From: JBEEOW01 sp041191405
Lineage (GTDB): Bacteria; Bacteroidota; Bacteroidia; Cytophagales; UBA9547
Direction: 5' to 3'
NCBI GenBank assembly: GCA_041191405.1
Contig: JBEEOW010000008.1
Location: forward strand, 1 to 64,000
DNA length: 64,000 nt
Part shown: positions 1 through 9,205 of the stretch, one piece after another
Numbering within the stretch: position 1 is the stretch's first letter
Layout: each line of letters begins with the position of its first letter
Program-made: the position numbers and the translations under genes
The notes under the pieces: model-generated
What the model saw: the letters and a program-made list of their open reading frames with translations, nothing else
The model's database searches: none
Told to the model about the DNA's origin: nothing

Positions 1-428
1 ACTGGATAATAACCTGCAATTTTTAATATGTGATAATTACAAAATATTAATACAATACCTAAGGTTTTTAAATTTGTTTTAATTTTATGATGATTGAATA
101 TTTGATTTATTAAATATATACTACTAATAATCAGTGTTGTATTTAATATTTTCATAAAAAATACAATGTTGAATTCTGAAAATTCAATATTTAAAACTCT
201 AAATATGTAATGAAAAACAGCAAAAGGTAAACACCTTTGAAAGTAGTATGTAAATATTTGTTTGTTTAAAAATAAGTTTTCAAAGTTTATGAAAATATTA
301 GCATAACGTTCTCCATCCCAGCCAAAATGTTCAATTTGATTATTTATAAATGTATTAAAGAATACTATTCCAATAACCAGAGTGATTATAATTTTGTAAA
401 CTATATTTTCATTAATCTTTTCAACCAC
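1..428 (-). CDS. Polytopic membrane protein, 3' part missing (surface polysaccharide locus)
   Basis: An open frame runs off the left edge; it begins at a GTG at 428-426, 5 bp after the stop of the GNAT gene, so it is the next gene of the same minus-strand operon. About 142 residues are visible. The N-terminus (VVEKINENIVYKIIITLVIG) leads into a hydrophobic segment, then a loop with HFGWDGERYAN, then further aromatic-rich hydrophobic stretches. This looks like the start of a multi-spanning inner-membrane protein such as a GT-C glycosyltransferase or an O-antigen/EpsG-type polymerase. That is inferred from the hydrophobicity and from the neighbouring deoxysugar genes, not from a diagnostic motif. 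GTG was chosen because no ATG in this frame gives a comparable N-terminus. Confidence 0.6.
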   Translation of the reverse strand, partial: MVEKINENIVYKIIITLVIGIVFFNTFINNQIEHFGWDGERYANIFINFENLFLNKQIFTYYFQRCLPFAVFHYIFRVLNIEFSEFNIVFFMKILNTTLIISSIYLINQIFNHHKIKTNLKTLGIVLIFCNYHILKIAGYYP

Positions 429-433
429 AATTT

Positions 434-1330
434 TTAAATGCTTAAAGAAAATATATGACTCGTTTTTCCTGTTTTGAAACCTAGTTTTTCTAGTGTATGA
501 ATAACTGGCGCATTATTTATTTGTGTTGTATTAATAATTCTAGTTAACTTATTTTCCAAACTATAATTTACTGCATTTTTTACCAAATCAATATACCAAC
601 CTTTGTTAGTTTCACTTGAAACTGCTGTTAAAATAATTTGAGAATAATTCTGTAATTGATTCTTTTTCAATGCTAAAAATGCATTTTGTTCATACTTGTT
701 TTCTGGTATAAAAACAATGTCACTTAATTTTTCTAACAAACAGTTTTCTGCATATTTTTCTACATATTTATCTGCTACTTCTTCAGAAAAATATTTGTCA
801 GCATGTGTTCTATCAAATATATTTCTCATTTTAAATGCAGTTTTTTTTATAGATTCAATGTTTTCTACATTTGCAGAAATACATTTTCTTTCTATTTCTT
901 CTGGTTTTAAAATCTCTTTATAATGAACAATTCTTGATTCTACTAGAGCAAAACCAGCTTTATTTAAATCTTGTACAAACGATATTTCTTCAGAAGGTAT
1001 TTCAATTAAAATATATAAGTTTGAATAGCTTTTGTTTAAATGTTCAATAAATAATGTAATTACTTGAGTGAAATTTTGTGAATAATTTTTAGAATTTAAG
1101 TAATGAATTTTGATAGTATTGTTTTTAAAATAGTTGCTATCCCAAGTTAAGTATTCATAAATGATAAATGTTTCTTTATCAATACTATCTGGATAAAATA
1201 TTTGATATCGATTTTCATTTATTTTATTTGTAAAATCATTTTGCATAAGTTCACTTAATTGAGCTATTTGATTTCTATAAAAGAAATAAATAGGGGAGTA
1301 GAAGTGAATATTTTTATTTGAGAATATCAT
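434..1330 (-). CDS. GNAT-family N-acyltransferase, WecD-like
   Basis: A 298-aa protein. Residues about 61-70 read LTWDSNYFKN, the (L)xWDSxxF signature that opens WecD-type dTDP-aminosugar acetyltransferases. The C-terminal part ends in NNAPVIHTLEKLGF, the alpha-4/beta-7 element of the GNAT acetyl-CoA fold, where N and the GF turn are typical. The start ATG overlaps the stop of the upstream FdtA-like gene as ATGA, showing translational coupling. By context it would acetylate an amino group on a nucleotide-linked deoxysugar, or a sugar attached to a lipid carrier. The exact substrate cannot be read. An alternative is a peptidoglycan or lipid acyltransferase of the same fold. Confidence 0.7.
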   Translation of the reverse strand: MIFSNKNIHFYSPIYFFYRNQIAQLSELMQNDFTNKINENRYQIFYPDSIDKETFIIYEYLTWDSNYFKNNTIKIHYLNSKNYSQNFTQVITLFIEHLNKSYSNLYILIEIPSEEISFVQDLNKAGFALVESRIVHYKEILKPEEIERKCISANVENIESIKKTAFKMRNIFDRTHADKYFSEEVADKYVEKYAENCLLEKLSDIVFIPENKYEQNAFLALKKNQLQNYSQIILTAVSSETNKGWYIDLVKNAVNYSLENKLTRIINTTQINNAPVIHTLEKLGFKTGKTSHIFSLSI

Positions 1331-1716
1331 TGTAAAAATTCATCAAAATTTCTTACATAATCAGTTTCATTGTATATTTCTGATGCAAAAACTAACAAGC
1401 TTGAATTAGCTGAAAAAGTCATAGTATGCCAATGATTTTTAGGGATATATAATCCTATGTTCGGTTCATTCAAAATATAAGTTTGTGTAAGGTTAGTTTT
1501 TGATGTAACTGTAACTTCAACACTACCTACGTTTGCTACTAATACCAAATCGGTTAATTTATGAGCATGTTTTCCTCTCAATGTATTTTCTGGAGTATAA
1601 TTAATCCAAAACACTCTTTTTATATCGAAAGGTATTTCATTACATGATTCAGTAAATGTTAGCAGTCCGTTGCTTTTATCACCAAACGATGGAAATGTAA
1701 TTAGTTTTGCATCCAT
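1327..1716 (-). CDS. fdtA: FdtA/WxcM-like cupin sugar ketoisomerase
   Basis: A 129-aa single-domain cupin. RGKHAH at residues 47-52 and NHWHTM at 94-99 are the catalytic and binding motifs of dTDP-4-dehydro-6-deoxyglucose 3,4-ketoisomerases. The C-terminus YVRNFDEF matches the family ending. These enzymes move the keto group from C4 to C3 before transamination to a 3-amino-3,6-dideoxyhexose (Fuc3NAc or Qui3NAc) for surface glycans. Start ATG directly abuts the TAG stop of the 78-aa gene upstream, and its end overlaps the acyltransferase gene by 4 bp, so the genes form one operon. The partner aminotransferase is not in the window and may lie beyond the left edge. The 3,4- versus other isomer specificity is inferred from the family. 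Confidence 0.82.
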   Translation of the reverse strand: MDAKLITFPSFGDKSNGLLTFTESCNEIPFDIKRVFWINYTPENTLRGKHAHKLTDLVLVANVGSVEVTVTSKTNLTQTYILNEPNIGLYIPKNHWHTMTFSANSSLLVFASEIYNETDYVRNFDEFLQ

Positions 1717-1953
1717 CTAATTAAACGCTAAAAGGTTTACTAGGTAAGTCACAATTTCTTCTTCCCAAGTATCTAAATGTGAAAAATAATTTATTAAGTT
1801 CTCTAAACTTGTTTTTTTGATTTTTGAATTACTAGAAGTATTTGTAATTATTTCAAAATCAGCTATTAATTTATTTTTTAATTGAATATCTCTTTCTTTA
1901 TGGATTAAAAATTTAATTCCATTATTAATTTCAATTATTTCTCTTTCTTCCAT
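1717..1953 (-). CDS. Small hypothetical protein at head of sugar operon
   Basis: A 78-aa acidic and hydrophobic protein of unrecognised family. There is no signal peptide and no zinc or nucleotide motif. The middle (residues about 30-45) is Asn/Ser/Lys rich; the end SHLDTWEEEIVTYLVNLLAF is likely an amphipathic helix. It is the first gene of the visible operon and abuts the FdtA-like gene with no spacing (TAG then ATG), which argues that it is real. It starts about 30 bp beyond the infB terminator, so read-through from infB or a promoter inside that short gap must serve it. Function unknown. Confidence 0.55.
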   Translation of the reverse strand: MEEREIIEINNGIKFLIHKERDIQLKNKLIADFEIITNTSSNSKIKKTSLENLINYFSHLDTWEEEIVTYLVNLLAFN

Positions 1954-1982
1954 TCTTAGTTCCTATATCTGTAAAAATAATC

Positions 1983-2020
1983 AAAAAAAAAGCTCGTTTT
2001 CTAAAAAACGAGCTTTTTTT
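1983..2020. terminator. Intrinsic terminator after infB
   Basis: An AAAGCTCGTTT / AAAACGAGCTTT hairpin is flanked by an A-run on one side and a T-run on the other, so it can act in both directions. It lies 17 bp past the infB stop. Confidence 0.85.
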
Positions 2021-2036
2021 ACTGAAATTTATAGTA

Positions 2037-5000
2037 TTAAAGTTTACGTTTGATTTCTCTTTCCTCGTAAGCCTCAATGGTATCACCTTCGTTGATATCA
2101 TTAAATCCTTTAAGAGATAAACCACATTCATAACCTGTTTTTACTTCATTAACATCGTCTTTGAAACGTTTTAATGCATCAATTGCACCATCAAACATTA
2201 CAATTCCGTCTCTTACTAAGCGCACCTTAGAGTTACGTTTGGTGTAACCTGTAAGTACATAACAACCAGCAATTGTTCCAACTTTAGATATTTTGAATAC
2301 CTGACGAACTTCAATTGTTCCAACAACAACTTCTTCTTTCTTAGGCTCTAACATACCTTCCATTGCAGCTTTAACTTCGTCAATTGCATCGTAAATAATG
2401 CTATAGTAACGAATATCAATTTGCTCTTGCTCTGCAATACGTTTCGCATTTGGCGAAGGACGTACTTGGAAACCTATGATGATACAGTCTGCTGCTGAAG
2501 CTAACAATACGTCAGATTCAGAGATTTGACCAACACCTTTGTGAATGATTCCAATTTGGATTTCATCCGTTGATAATTTTTGTAACGAGTCAGTTAATGC
2601 CTCAACAGAACCATCCACGTCACCTTTAATAATAATATTTAATTGTTTGAAGTTACCAATCGCTAAACGACGACCAATTTCATCCAATGTAATATGTTTC
2701 TTAGTTCTAAGTGATTGCTCTCTCAAAATTTGCTCTCTTTTTGAAGCAATTTCTCTAGCATCACGATCGGTTTCCATCACCTTACATTTATCTCCAGCTT
2801 GTGGAGCTCCACTTAAGCCAAGTACTTGTACAGGTGTTGATGGACCAGCTTCTTTCAATTTACGACCTTTGTGGTCAAGCATTGCTTTCACTTTACCGAA
2901 ATGGTGACCAGCTAATAATACATCTCCAATTTTAAGTGTACCCTCTTGTACCATTAAAGTAGAAACATAACCTCTACCTTTATCAAGCGAAGCCTCAATA
3001 ACTGTAGCAATAGCTGATTTATTTGGATTAGCTTTTAACTCAAGCATTTCAGCTTCAAGTAATACTTTTTCCAATAATTCTTTAATACCAATTCCTTTTT
3101 TTGCCGAAACCTCTTCACATTGGTATTTACCACCCCATTGTTCAACAAGGATGTTTTCATTTGCTAATGCAGTTCTGATTTTCTCAGCATCTGCATTTGG
3201 CTTATCTATTTTATTGATTGCAATTATGATTGGTACACCAGCATTTAATGCGTGATTGATAGCCTCTCTAGTTTGAGGCATGATACCATCATCAGCTGCA
3301 ACTACGATAATTACAATATCTGTGATTTTAGCACCACGAGCACGCATCGCTGTAAATGCTTCGTGACCAGGTGTATCAAGGAAAGTGATTCGTTTACCTG
3401 ATTCAGTTTTTACATCGTAAGCACCAATGTGCTGTGTAATACCTCCCGCTTCTTGTGCTGTAACATTTGCTCTACGAATATAGTCAAGTAAAGAAGTTTT
3501 ACCATGGTCAACGTGACCCATGATAGTAACAATTGGCGCTCTTTCAACTAAGTCTTCTGGAGCATCTACTACAACTTCGTCTTCTTCTTCGCTTTCTACC
3601 TCAGCAGAAACAAACTGAGCTTCAAAACCAAATTCATCAGCAATAATTGCAATAGCTTCTGCATCTAATCTTTGATTGATAGATACAAACATTCCCATGC
3701 TTAAGCATGTAGAAATGATTTGATTTACAGAAACATCCATCATAGAAGCTAAGTCACTTGCCGATACAAATTCCGTAACTTTTAAGATTTTTGATTCTAA
3801 CTCATCTTGTAATGCTTGTTCATCTCTTGCATCAGCAAAAGCATTACGTTTTTCTTTTTTATATTTCGAACGATTTGATAAAGCACTTTTTTTACCACCA
3901 CCTGCGCCCATTTGGCCTAGTGTTGATTTTACTTTATCACTTACGTTTCTTTCTTTAGATTCTAGTTTGCTCGCCTTATCAAATTTACCTCCTTTGCCAG
4001 CATTACGTGGATTACCACCTCCGTTTCCGCCGCCACCTGAGTTGCCACCACCAAAACCACCACTTGTAGCTGGACTACCACCTGCTATGTTGTTGTTTGG
4101 TCTTGCGCCACCATTATTATTTGGACGATTTCCTCCGTTATTACCTCCGCCAGTATTTGTTCCAGGTGGTTTATATGCACCTGTACCTCTTACTCTATCT
4201 TCAGTATTGTTTTTTGGCTGTGGAGCACCGCCATTTTTATTGTTGTTGTTATTTCGGTTTTGACCATTGTTGTTGCCACCACCTTGACCTTGTGGTTTTT
4301 GACCACCACCTTGTTGTTGGTTTTTAGCAACTTGTGCAGCATTACTAGAGCTTACAACTGGTTTCGCATCCGTTTTTAAACGTTTACGTTTTTTCTTTTT
4401 GTCATTATTTCCTTGACCTTGACCTCCAAATTTACCACCATTTCCTTGAGGTTTTTTCTCAACAGGTAATTCAATTTTTCCTAAAACTGTTAAGCCTTTT
4501 AATGTATCAGCTTTTGATTCAACCCAAACTGCTGGAGCCTCTTCAATAGGTTCAGAAGGTGGAGTAATTTCGTTTTTAGGAGGAGTAACAGTATTAACAA
4601 CCGGTTTCTCAATTTCTTTAGCAACAGGCTTGTTTTGTCCTTGATTAGGATTGTTTGGCTTGTTATTATTTTGATTTTGAGGCTTATTGTTGTTATTGTT
4701 ATTATTTTGATTATTGTTGTTCTTGTTCTGTCCTTGATTGTTCGCAGGTTTGATTTCTGCGTTTTGATTCTGAACTTTAGGTTTATCAACAATATTTTGA
4801 TTTGCAGAAGGTGTATTGTTTTTTACATCTTCATTTTTATTGTTCGAAACAACATTAACAGGAGTTGAATTTTTAACTTCGTTAGTGTTTTTGTTTGAAT
4901 TGTCAGCTTTTACTGGTGCTGATTGTTGAGTAACAACTTTTGGTTTTTCTTCTACTTTTGGAGTAGTAGGAGTTTGTGCTGCTGGTTTTGTTGGGTTTAA

Positions 5001-5405
5001 ATCAATTTTACCAAGCACTTTTATACCTTGAAGTTGCACTTTTTCAAAAAGTGGATCTGGGTTTTTATCAGAATTTGAAGTTCCTGATTCTTCCTTTTCT
5101 TTTTTGAATAAAGTGTCAGTTAGAGGATTTTTAGGAATAGAAGCATTTTTAGAAGTAGCCTCGGTAGTCACAGGAGGAATATCGTTGTGTTTTTTACCGA
5201 TTTTTAGCTCTGAAGCTTCTTTTTTATCTTGTTGCGACGAAGCAAACTCCTTCTCCAAAATAGCTACTTGATCAAAAGTAATTTTACTATTTGGGTTTGC
5301 CTCTATTTTATGTCCTTTTGATGCTAAATACTCAACTACGGTTTGCATACCGACGTTAAGCTTTCTAGCTAATTGGGACATTCTTACCACTTTTTCTTCT
5401 GACAT
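2037..5405 (-). CDS. infB: Translation initiation factor IF-2
   Basis: A 1122-aa GTPase that delivers fMet-tRNA to the 30S subunit. An N-terminal IF2_N helical domain (residues 1-50) is followed by a very long low-complexity linker, then a second IF2_N-like domain near 530-600. The G domain has GHVDHGKT at about residue 628, then DTPGHEAF and NKID, followed by the C-terminal beta-barrel and fMet-binding domains. It is longer than the E. coli protein (about 890 aa) because of the linker, which holds an asparagine-rich tract (about 205-260) and Gly/Asn-rich repeats (about 330-480). It is the last gene of rimP-nusA-infB and is followed by a strong terminator. Long antisense frames opposite the linker come from its repetitive codons. 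Confidence 0.98.
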   Translation of the reverse strand: MSEEKVVRMSQLARKLNVGMQTVVEYLASKGHKIEANPNSKITFDQVAILEKEFASSQQDKKEASELKIGKKHNDIPPVTTEATSKNASIPKNPLTDTLFKKEKEESGTSNSDKNPDPLFEKVQLQGIKVLGKIDLNPTKPAAQTPTTPKVEEKPKVVTQQSAPVKADNSNKNTNEVKNSTPVNVVSNNKNEDVKNNTPSANQNIVDKPKVQNQNAEIKPANNQGQNKNNNNQNNNNNNNKPQNQNNNKPNNPNQGQNKPVAKEIEKPVVNTVTPPKNEITPPSEPIEEAPAVWVESKADTLKGLTVLGKIELPVEKKPQGNGGKFGGQGQGNNDKKKKRKRLKTDAKPVVSSSNAAQVAKNQQQGGGQKPQGQGGGNNNGQNRNNNNNKNGGAPQPKNNTEDRVRGTGAYKPPGTNTGGGNNGGNRPNNNGGARPNNNIAGGSPATSGGFGGGNSGGGGNGGGNPRNAGKGGKFDKASKLESKERNVSDKVKSTLGQMGAGGGKKSALSNRSKYKKEKRNAFADARDEQALQDELESKILKVTEFVSASDLASMMDVSVNQIISTCLSMGMFVSINQRLDAEAIAIIADEFGFEAQFVSAEVESEEEDEVVVDAPEDLVERAPIVTIMGHVDHGKTSLLDYIRRANVTAQEAGGITQHIGAYDVKTESGKRITFLDTPGHEAFTAMRARGAKITDIVIIVVAADDGIMPQTREAINHALNAGVPIIIAINKIDKPNADAEKIRTALANENILVEQWGGKYQCEEVSAKKGIGIKELLEKVLLEAEMLELKANPNKSAIATVIEASLDKGRGYVSTLMVQEGTLKIGDVLLAGHHFGKVKAMLDHKGRKLKEAGPSTPVQVLGLSGAPQAGDKCKVMETDRDAREIASKREQILREQSLRTKKHITLDEIGRRLAIGNFKQLNIIIKGDVDGSVEALTDSLQKLSTDEIQIGIIHKGVGQISESDVLLASAADCIIIGFQVRPSPNAKRIAEQEQIDIRYYSIIYDAIDEVKAAMEGMLEPKKEEVVVGTIEVRQVFKISKVGTIAGCYVLTGYTKRNSKVRLVRDGIVMFDGAIDALKRFKDDVNEVKTGYECGLSLKGFNDINEGDTIEAYEEREIKRKL

Positions 5406-5464
5406 TCTTGTCTTTTTGTTATGATATTTTGAATGTTTAAACTAATAAAGTTTAAACGAATTGT

Positions 5465-5498
5465 AAATGATTACCTTCTTCACAGTAGGTAATCATTT
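5465..5498 (-). other. Hairpin between nusA and infB
   Basis: A 12-bp perfect stem (AAATGATTACCT / AGGTAATCATTT) with a 10-nt loop lies in the 99-bp gap between nusA and infB. A smaller GTTTAAAC / GTTTAAAC pair follows at 5437-5459. No long T-run follows, so it is more likely an attenuator or processing site than a full terminator. Confidence 0.5.
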
Positions 5499-5504
5499 GT
5501 ATAG

Positions 5505-6761
5505 TTACTGGTCAAATTCTTGACTTAATATATCGAATACTTCTTGAACAGTTTCTGCTTCTAACTCTGTTCTTCTTACTAAATCATCTTTACTAAGTGC
5601 TAACACAGCTTTTGCAGTATCTAGTCCAATTTTCTTGAATTCATCGATAATCCAAGCTTCAATTTCGTCTTCAAACTCGTCTAAGCTCACATCTTCTTCT
5701 TCGTGGCTTTCAAGTTCTCTGAATACATCTATTTCTAAACCAACTAGTTTGCCAGCAAGTTTAATATTAGCTCCACCTTTACCTATTGCTAATGAAACTT
5801 GATCTGGTTTTAACCAAACTGCTGCTTTTTGTTTTTCGTTGTCAACTTTAATTGCAGATACTTTTGCAGGGCTTAACGCTCTTTGAATAAACAATTCAAC
5901 ATTATCAGTATAGTTGATAACATCAATGTTCTCGTTCATTAACTCTCTTACAATTGTATGGATTCTTGAACCTTTCATACCAACACAAGCACCCACTGGA
6001 TCAATTCTATCATCGAATGATTCAACTGCTACTTTTGCTCTTTCTCCTGGATCACGAACTACTTTTTTAATTGCAATTAAACCATCAAATACCTCTGGTA
6101 CTTCAAGTTCAAACAATCTTTCTAAAAATACAGGCGAAGTTCTTGAAAGAATAATTCTTGGTGAACCATTGTTCATGTCAACTCTGTGAATTACAGCTCT
6201 AACATTTTCACCTTTTCTGTATCTATCTTTTGAAATTTGCTCTGATTTAGGAATAACTAACTCGTTATTATCTGCATCTACAAGTAAAACTTCTTTATTT
6301 AATACTTGGTAAACTTCACCAGTTACAATTTCACCAACTAAATCTTTATATTTTTGATATAATTGATCTTTTTCAAGGTCTTTGATTTTTTGGATTAATG
6401 TTTGACGAGCAGTCATAACCATTCTTCTTCCAAAATCAACTAATTGAATTTGTTCAGATAATTCTTCACCTATTTCAAAATCAGGCTCAATTTTAACTGC
6501 TTCTTTTAATTCAATATGTTTATTTGGGTCGTAATCAAAGCTATCTTCTGCAAATTCTTCGTCAACGATTTCTCGTACCCTCCAAATTTCTAAGTCACCT
6601 TTGTCAGCGTTGATAATAATATCAAAATTATCATCTGCACCATATTTTTTGCGAATCATAGTTCTAAACACATCTTCCAAGATTTTCATCATTGTTGGAC
6701 GATCTATTCCTTTTTGCTTAGCAAATTCTGCAAATGATTCAATTAAATTTAAAGTATCCAT
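5505..6761 (-). CDS. nusA: Transcription termination/antitermination factor NusA
   Basis: A 418-aa protein that binds RNA polymerase and nascent RNA to control pausing, termination and antitermination. The N-terminal RNAP-binding domain (about 1-130) starts with SFAEFAKQKGIDRPTMMKIL. An S1 domain (about 140-205) follows, then tandem KH domains, with VGACVGMKGSRIHTIVREL and SLAIGKGGANIKLAGKL as the GxxG-bearing motifs. The C-terminus has a short acidic helical segment and lacks the long AR repeats of E. coli NusA, as is usual outside the Proteobacteria. Two bp separate it from rimP and 99 bp, with a hairpin, from infB. Confidence 0.97.
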   Translation of the reverse strand: MDTLNLIESFAEFAKQKGIDRPTMMKILEDVFRTMIRKKYGADDNFDIIINADKGDLEIWRVREIVDEEFAEDSFDYDPNKHIELKEAVKIEPDFEIGEELSEQIQLVDFGRRMVMTARQTLIQKIKDLEKDQLYQKYKDLVGEIVTGEVYQVLNKEVLLVDADNNELVIPKSEQISKDRYRKGENVRAVIHRVDMNNGSPRIILSRTSPVFLERLFELEVPEVFDGLIAIKKVVRDPGERAKVAVESFDDRIDPVGACVGMKGSRIHTIVRELMNENIDVINYTDNVELFIQRALSPAKVSAIKVDNEKQKAAVWLKPDQVSLAIGKGGANIKLAGKLVGLEIDVFRELESHEEEDVSLDEFEDEIEAWIIDEFKKIGLDTAKAVLALSKDDLVRRTELEAETVQEVFDILSQEFDQ

Positions 6762-6763
6762 TC

Positions 6764-7225
6764 TTAGTTAAATGAAATTACTACTGTTGTAGATTTTATA
6801 TCGTTAAATGAAATAGTGTGTTCGGTAGTAGTGATTTTACTTTTTACTTTTTTAGATTCTTTCACTAAAATTGTATCTTCAGCTACTTCCAAAAGTTCAC
6901 CTGTAATGGTCACTCCATCTTTTTCAACTACTTTCACTGTTTTACCAATGTTTTTGTTGTATTGACGTTTTAATTTCAGAGGTTTATCTAATCCTGGTGA
7001 ACCTACTTCTAATGTGTAAGCCTGCTCAAATAAATTTTTCTCTTCAATTTGTTCACCTAATTGTCGGCTCAAAGTAGAACAATCATCTATCCCAACTCCA
7101 TTATCACCATCAAGAATCACTTGTACCCTTGTTGATTTATTATGTGAACCTATAATTACCTCAACTACAAATACATTTGGAGAAGTGATTAATGATTCTG
7201 CAATTTTGAATATTTCTTCTTTCAC
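6764..7225 (-). CDS. rimP: Ribosome maturation factor RimP
   Basis: A 153-aa protein needed for 30S subunit maturation. It has the RimP N-terminal alpha/beta domain with VQVILDGDNGVGIDDCSTLSR and the LEVGSPGLDKPLK motif (about 85-97) that marks the family. The C-terminal SH3-like domain follows. It is the first gene of the rimP-nusA-infB operon and ends 2 bp before nusA. The start ATG is at 7225, and a GC-rich hairpin lies about 30 bp upstream. Confidence 0.95.
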   Translation of the reverse strand: MKEEIFKIAESLITSPNVFVVEVIIGSHNKSTRVQVILDGDNGVGIDDCSTLSRQLGEQIEEKNLFEQAYTLEVGSPGLDKPLKLKRQYNKNIGKTVKVVEKDGVTITGELLEVAEDTILVKESKKVKSKITTTEHTISFNDIKSTTVVISFN

Positions 7226-7253
7226 TTGAATTTTACAATTGGGTAAAATGATA

Positions 7254-7278
7254 AAGCCGACCCCTGCAGGGACGGCTT
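7254..7278 (-). other. GC-rich hairpin in the rimP leader
   Basis: AAGCCG pairs with CGGCTT, and an inner CCC/GGG pair is separated by an A.A mismatch. It lies 29 bp before the rimP start and 71 bp after the end of the TSP3-repeat gene. It could end the upstream transcript or serve as an rimP leader element. The T-run after it on the minus strand is weak. Confidence 0.4.
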
Positions 7279-7348
7279 CACAATTCCAACTCCGTCTTAA
7301 ACGTTACAAATATAATTAATATAATTTTATTTGCAAAAAAAAACTATG

Positions 7349-7867
7349 CTACTTTTCAGGGCATCCTTGTAGCCAAGGAGCACCAATTACGTCTGGGCAT
7401 TTATCTTCTCTATCTGGAACTCCGTCTTTATCCGAATCGGGGCAACCTTTAAATCTTTGAATTCCATATTGGTCAGGGCAATCATCTTTTATGTCAATTA
7501 TTCCATCTCCATCCGAATCTGGCCATGGGCAACCTAAGTTTTGACGTGGTCCACTTTTATCCGGACAAGCATCTTCTTCATCTGCAACACCATCTCCATC
7601 AGTATCAATTGCACATCCTAACTTGTTTACTTTTTTGCCAATTGGGGTGTCTGGACAATGATCATTCACATCGGCTACACCATCGCCATCATGGTCGTAA
7701 CTTTTTGCTTCATAATGCATCTTTAAAGTGTTTTTCTTTTTGCCCATTTTTCTCCAAAATGCTTCTCTTTTTTTAGTTTGTTTTGGGTTTTGACTATACG
7801 CTTCACTGAAGCAACCTAAAATTGCTATTAAAAAAAATAATAATATTTTGTTTTTTGTGAAATGCAT
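7349..7867 (-). CDS. Secreted thrombospondin type 3 repeat protein
   Basis: A 172-aa protein with a signal peptide (FFLIAILGCFSEAYS, cleavage near residue 25), a basic linker, then about four calcium-binding TSP3 repeats of the form DxDGDGVxDxxDxCPD (residues about 58-168). Cysteine pairs recur with LGCP/KGCP/QGCP between repeats. No OmpA domain or sorting tail follows, so unlike many Bacteroidota TSP3 proteins it is just the repeat stalk. It probably sits in the periplasm or on the outer membrane. It lies upstream of rimP on the same strand, but the gap with its hairpin suggests a separate unit. Confidence 0.85.
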   Translation of the reverse strand: MHFTKNKILLFFLIAILGCFSEAYSQNPKQTKKREAFWRKMGKKKNTLKMHYEAKSYDHDGDGVADVNDHCPDTPIGKKVNKLGCAIDTDGDGVADEEDACPDKSGPRQNLGCPWPDSDGDGIIDIKDDCPDQYGIQRFKGCPDSDKDGVPDREDKCPDVIGAPWLQGCPEK

Positions 7868-8095
7868 TTTTGAATGAATGATTTACAAAAATACAAATCT
7901 TGTTTTATTAATTGCATATATTTTAAAATTATAGAACGATTATTTTTATTTGAATCAATATACTTTTGATTTTAAGTTGATTGTATTGAAATATAAATTC
8001 TTTTGTTGTTTTTAGTTTAAATTATTGCATAAAAAAATAAGCAATGTGAAAAAAAAATGTAATTTTGCCATTTCAATGATAAGCCAATAAAAGCT

Positions 8096-9205
8096 ATGCT
8101 TGTACTTAAAAATTGCACTATTTATACTGGAGAACAAGTACTTTATAATAAAGCACTTGTAATTAAAGATGACAAAATATTTGATATTGTTGATGAGGAT
8201 ATCGCAGGTGATGGTGTTGATTTAGGCGGTATTAATTTAGCTCCTGGATTTATTGATTTGCAAATTAATGGTGGTGGAGGTAGTTTTTTTACCAAAACTC
8301 CAACTCCTTATAGTATTCAAAGAGTGTATGAAGGGAACAAAAATTTTGGTGCAACTAACTTTTTAGTTACCATGATTTCGGCAACTTTGGAAACCATTCT
8401 TGAAGGTATTGAGGCTACTAGACATGTTATGGAAAATGGTCAGTTTGGCTGCTTAGGTATGCATCTTGAAGGTCCATATTTTAACCCAGCGAAACGTGGT
8501 GCACATAAATTGGTTAGACCAGTTGATACTGAGGAGCTTAAAACTATCATTGAAAAAGGAAAAGGTGTTATTAAAGTTATTACTGTAGCGCCTGAAACTT
8601 TTACTGACGAACAATTACATTTATTAGAAGATAGTGATATTATTGTTTCTGCTGGACATAGTAACGCTACCTATAAAGAAGCTAAAGATTTTTTTGATTC
8701 AGGTATTACAATGGTTACGCACTTGTTTAACGCAATGTCGCAGTTTAATAGCCGTGAACCTGGTTTAGTAGGAGCAACGTTTGACTCTAAAAATATTTAT
8801 GCAGGTATTATTGTAGATGGTCACCACTGTGAATATTCGGTTGTTAGGGTTTCTAAGAAAATTTTAGAAGATAAATTATTCTTGGTTACTGATGCAATGG
8901 ATACGGGTGATGATAACGAATATGGAATTGCTAAAGTGAACGGATTATGGAGAACAGAATCAGGAGCATTGGCAGGTTCGGCATTGACTATGATTGAAGG
9001 TGTTGAGAATTTAGTTAAATATGTAGGAATTACAATCGATGAAGCATTAAGAATGGCTTCGTTATATCCTGCAAGAGCTATAAAAGTTGATAATTTATAC
9101 GGTAGAATTAAACGTGGTCATAAAGCTAATTTAGTTGCTTTTGATGAGAAGTTTAAAGTTCGCTCTATTGTACAAGATGGTATTTTAGAGAACTTTGAGG
9201 TTTAA
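8096..9205 (+). CDS. nagA: N-acetylglucosamine-6-phosphate deacetylase
   Basis: A 369-aa amidohydrolase that removes acetate from GlcNAc-6-phosphate in amino-sugar catabolism and cell-wall recycling. Family motifs are all present: PGFIDLQINGGGG near residue 50, HLEGPYF at 123-129 (metal-ligand Glu), GHSNATY near 188, THLFNAM near 208 and the catalytic Asp in VTDAMDTGD near 266. It stands alone with no nag partner nearby. A TAATTTTG box at 8060-8067 could be its -7 element, but no TTG sits at the right distance. Confidence 0.96.
   Translation: MLVLKNCTIYTGEQVLYNKALVIKDDKIFDIVDEDIAGDGVDLGGINLAPGFIDLQINGGGGSFFTKTPTPYSIQRVYEGNKNFGATNFLVTMISATLETILEGIEATRHVMENGQFGCLGMHLEGPYFNPAKRGAHKLVRPVDTEELKTIIEKGKGVIKVITVAPETFTDEQLHLLEDSDIIVSAGHSNATYKEAKDFFDSGITMVTHLFNAMSQFNSREPGLVGATFDSKNIYAGIIVDGHHCEYSVVRVSKKILEDKLFLVTDAMDTGDDNEYGIAKVNGLWRTESGALAGSALTMIEGVENLVKYVGITIDEALRMASLYPARAIKVDNLYGRIKRGHKANLVAFDEKFKVRSIVQDGILENFEV

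Noticed and set aside
3967..4327. Long plus-strand frames rich in Pro/Leu, looking like collagen-like or transmembrane proteins
   Set aside because: They are antisense to the Asn/Gly-rich linker of infB; codon repetition opens all frames there.
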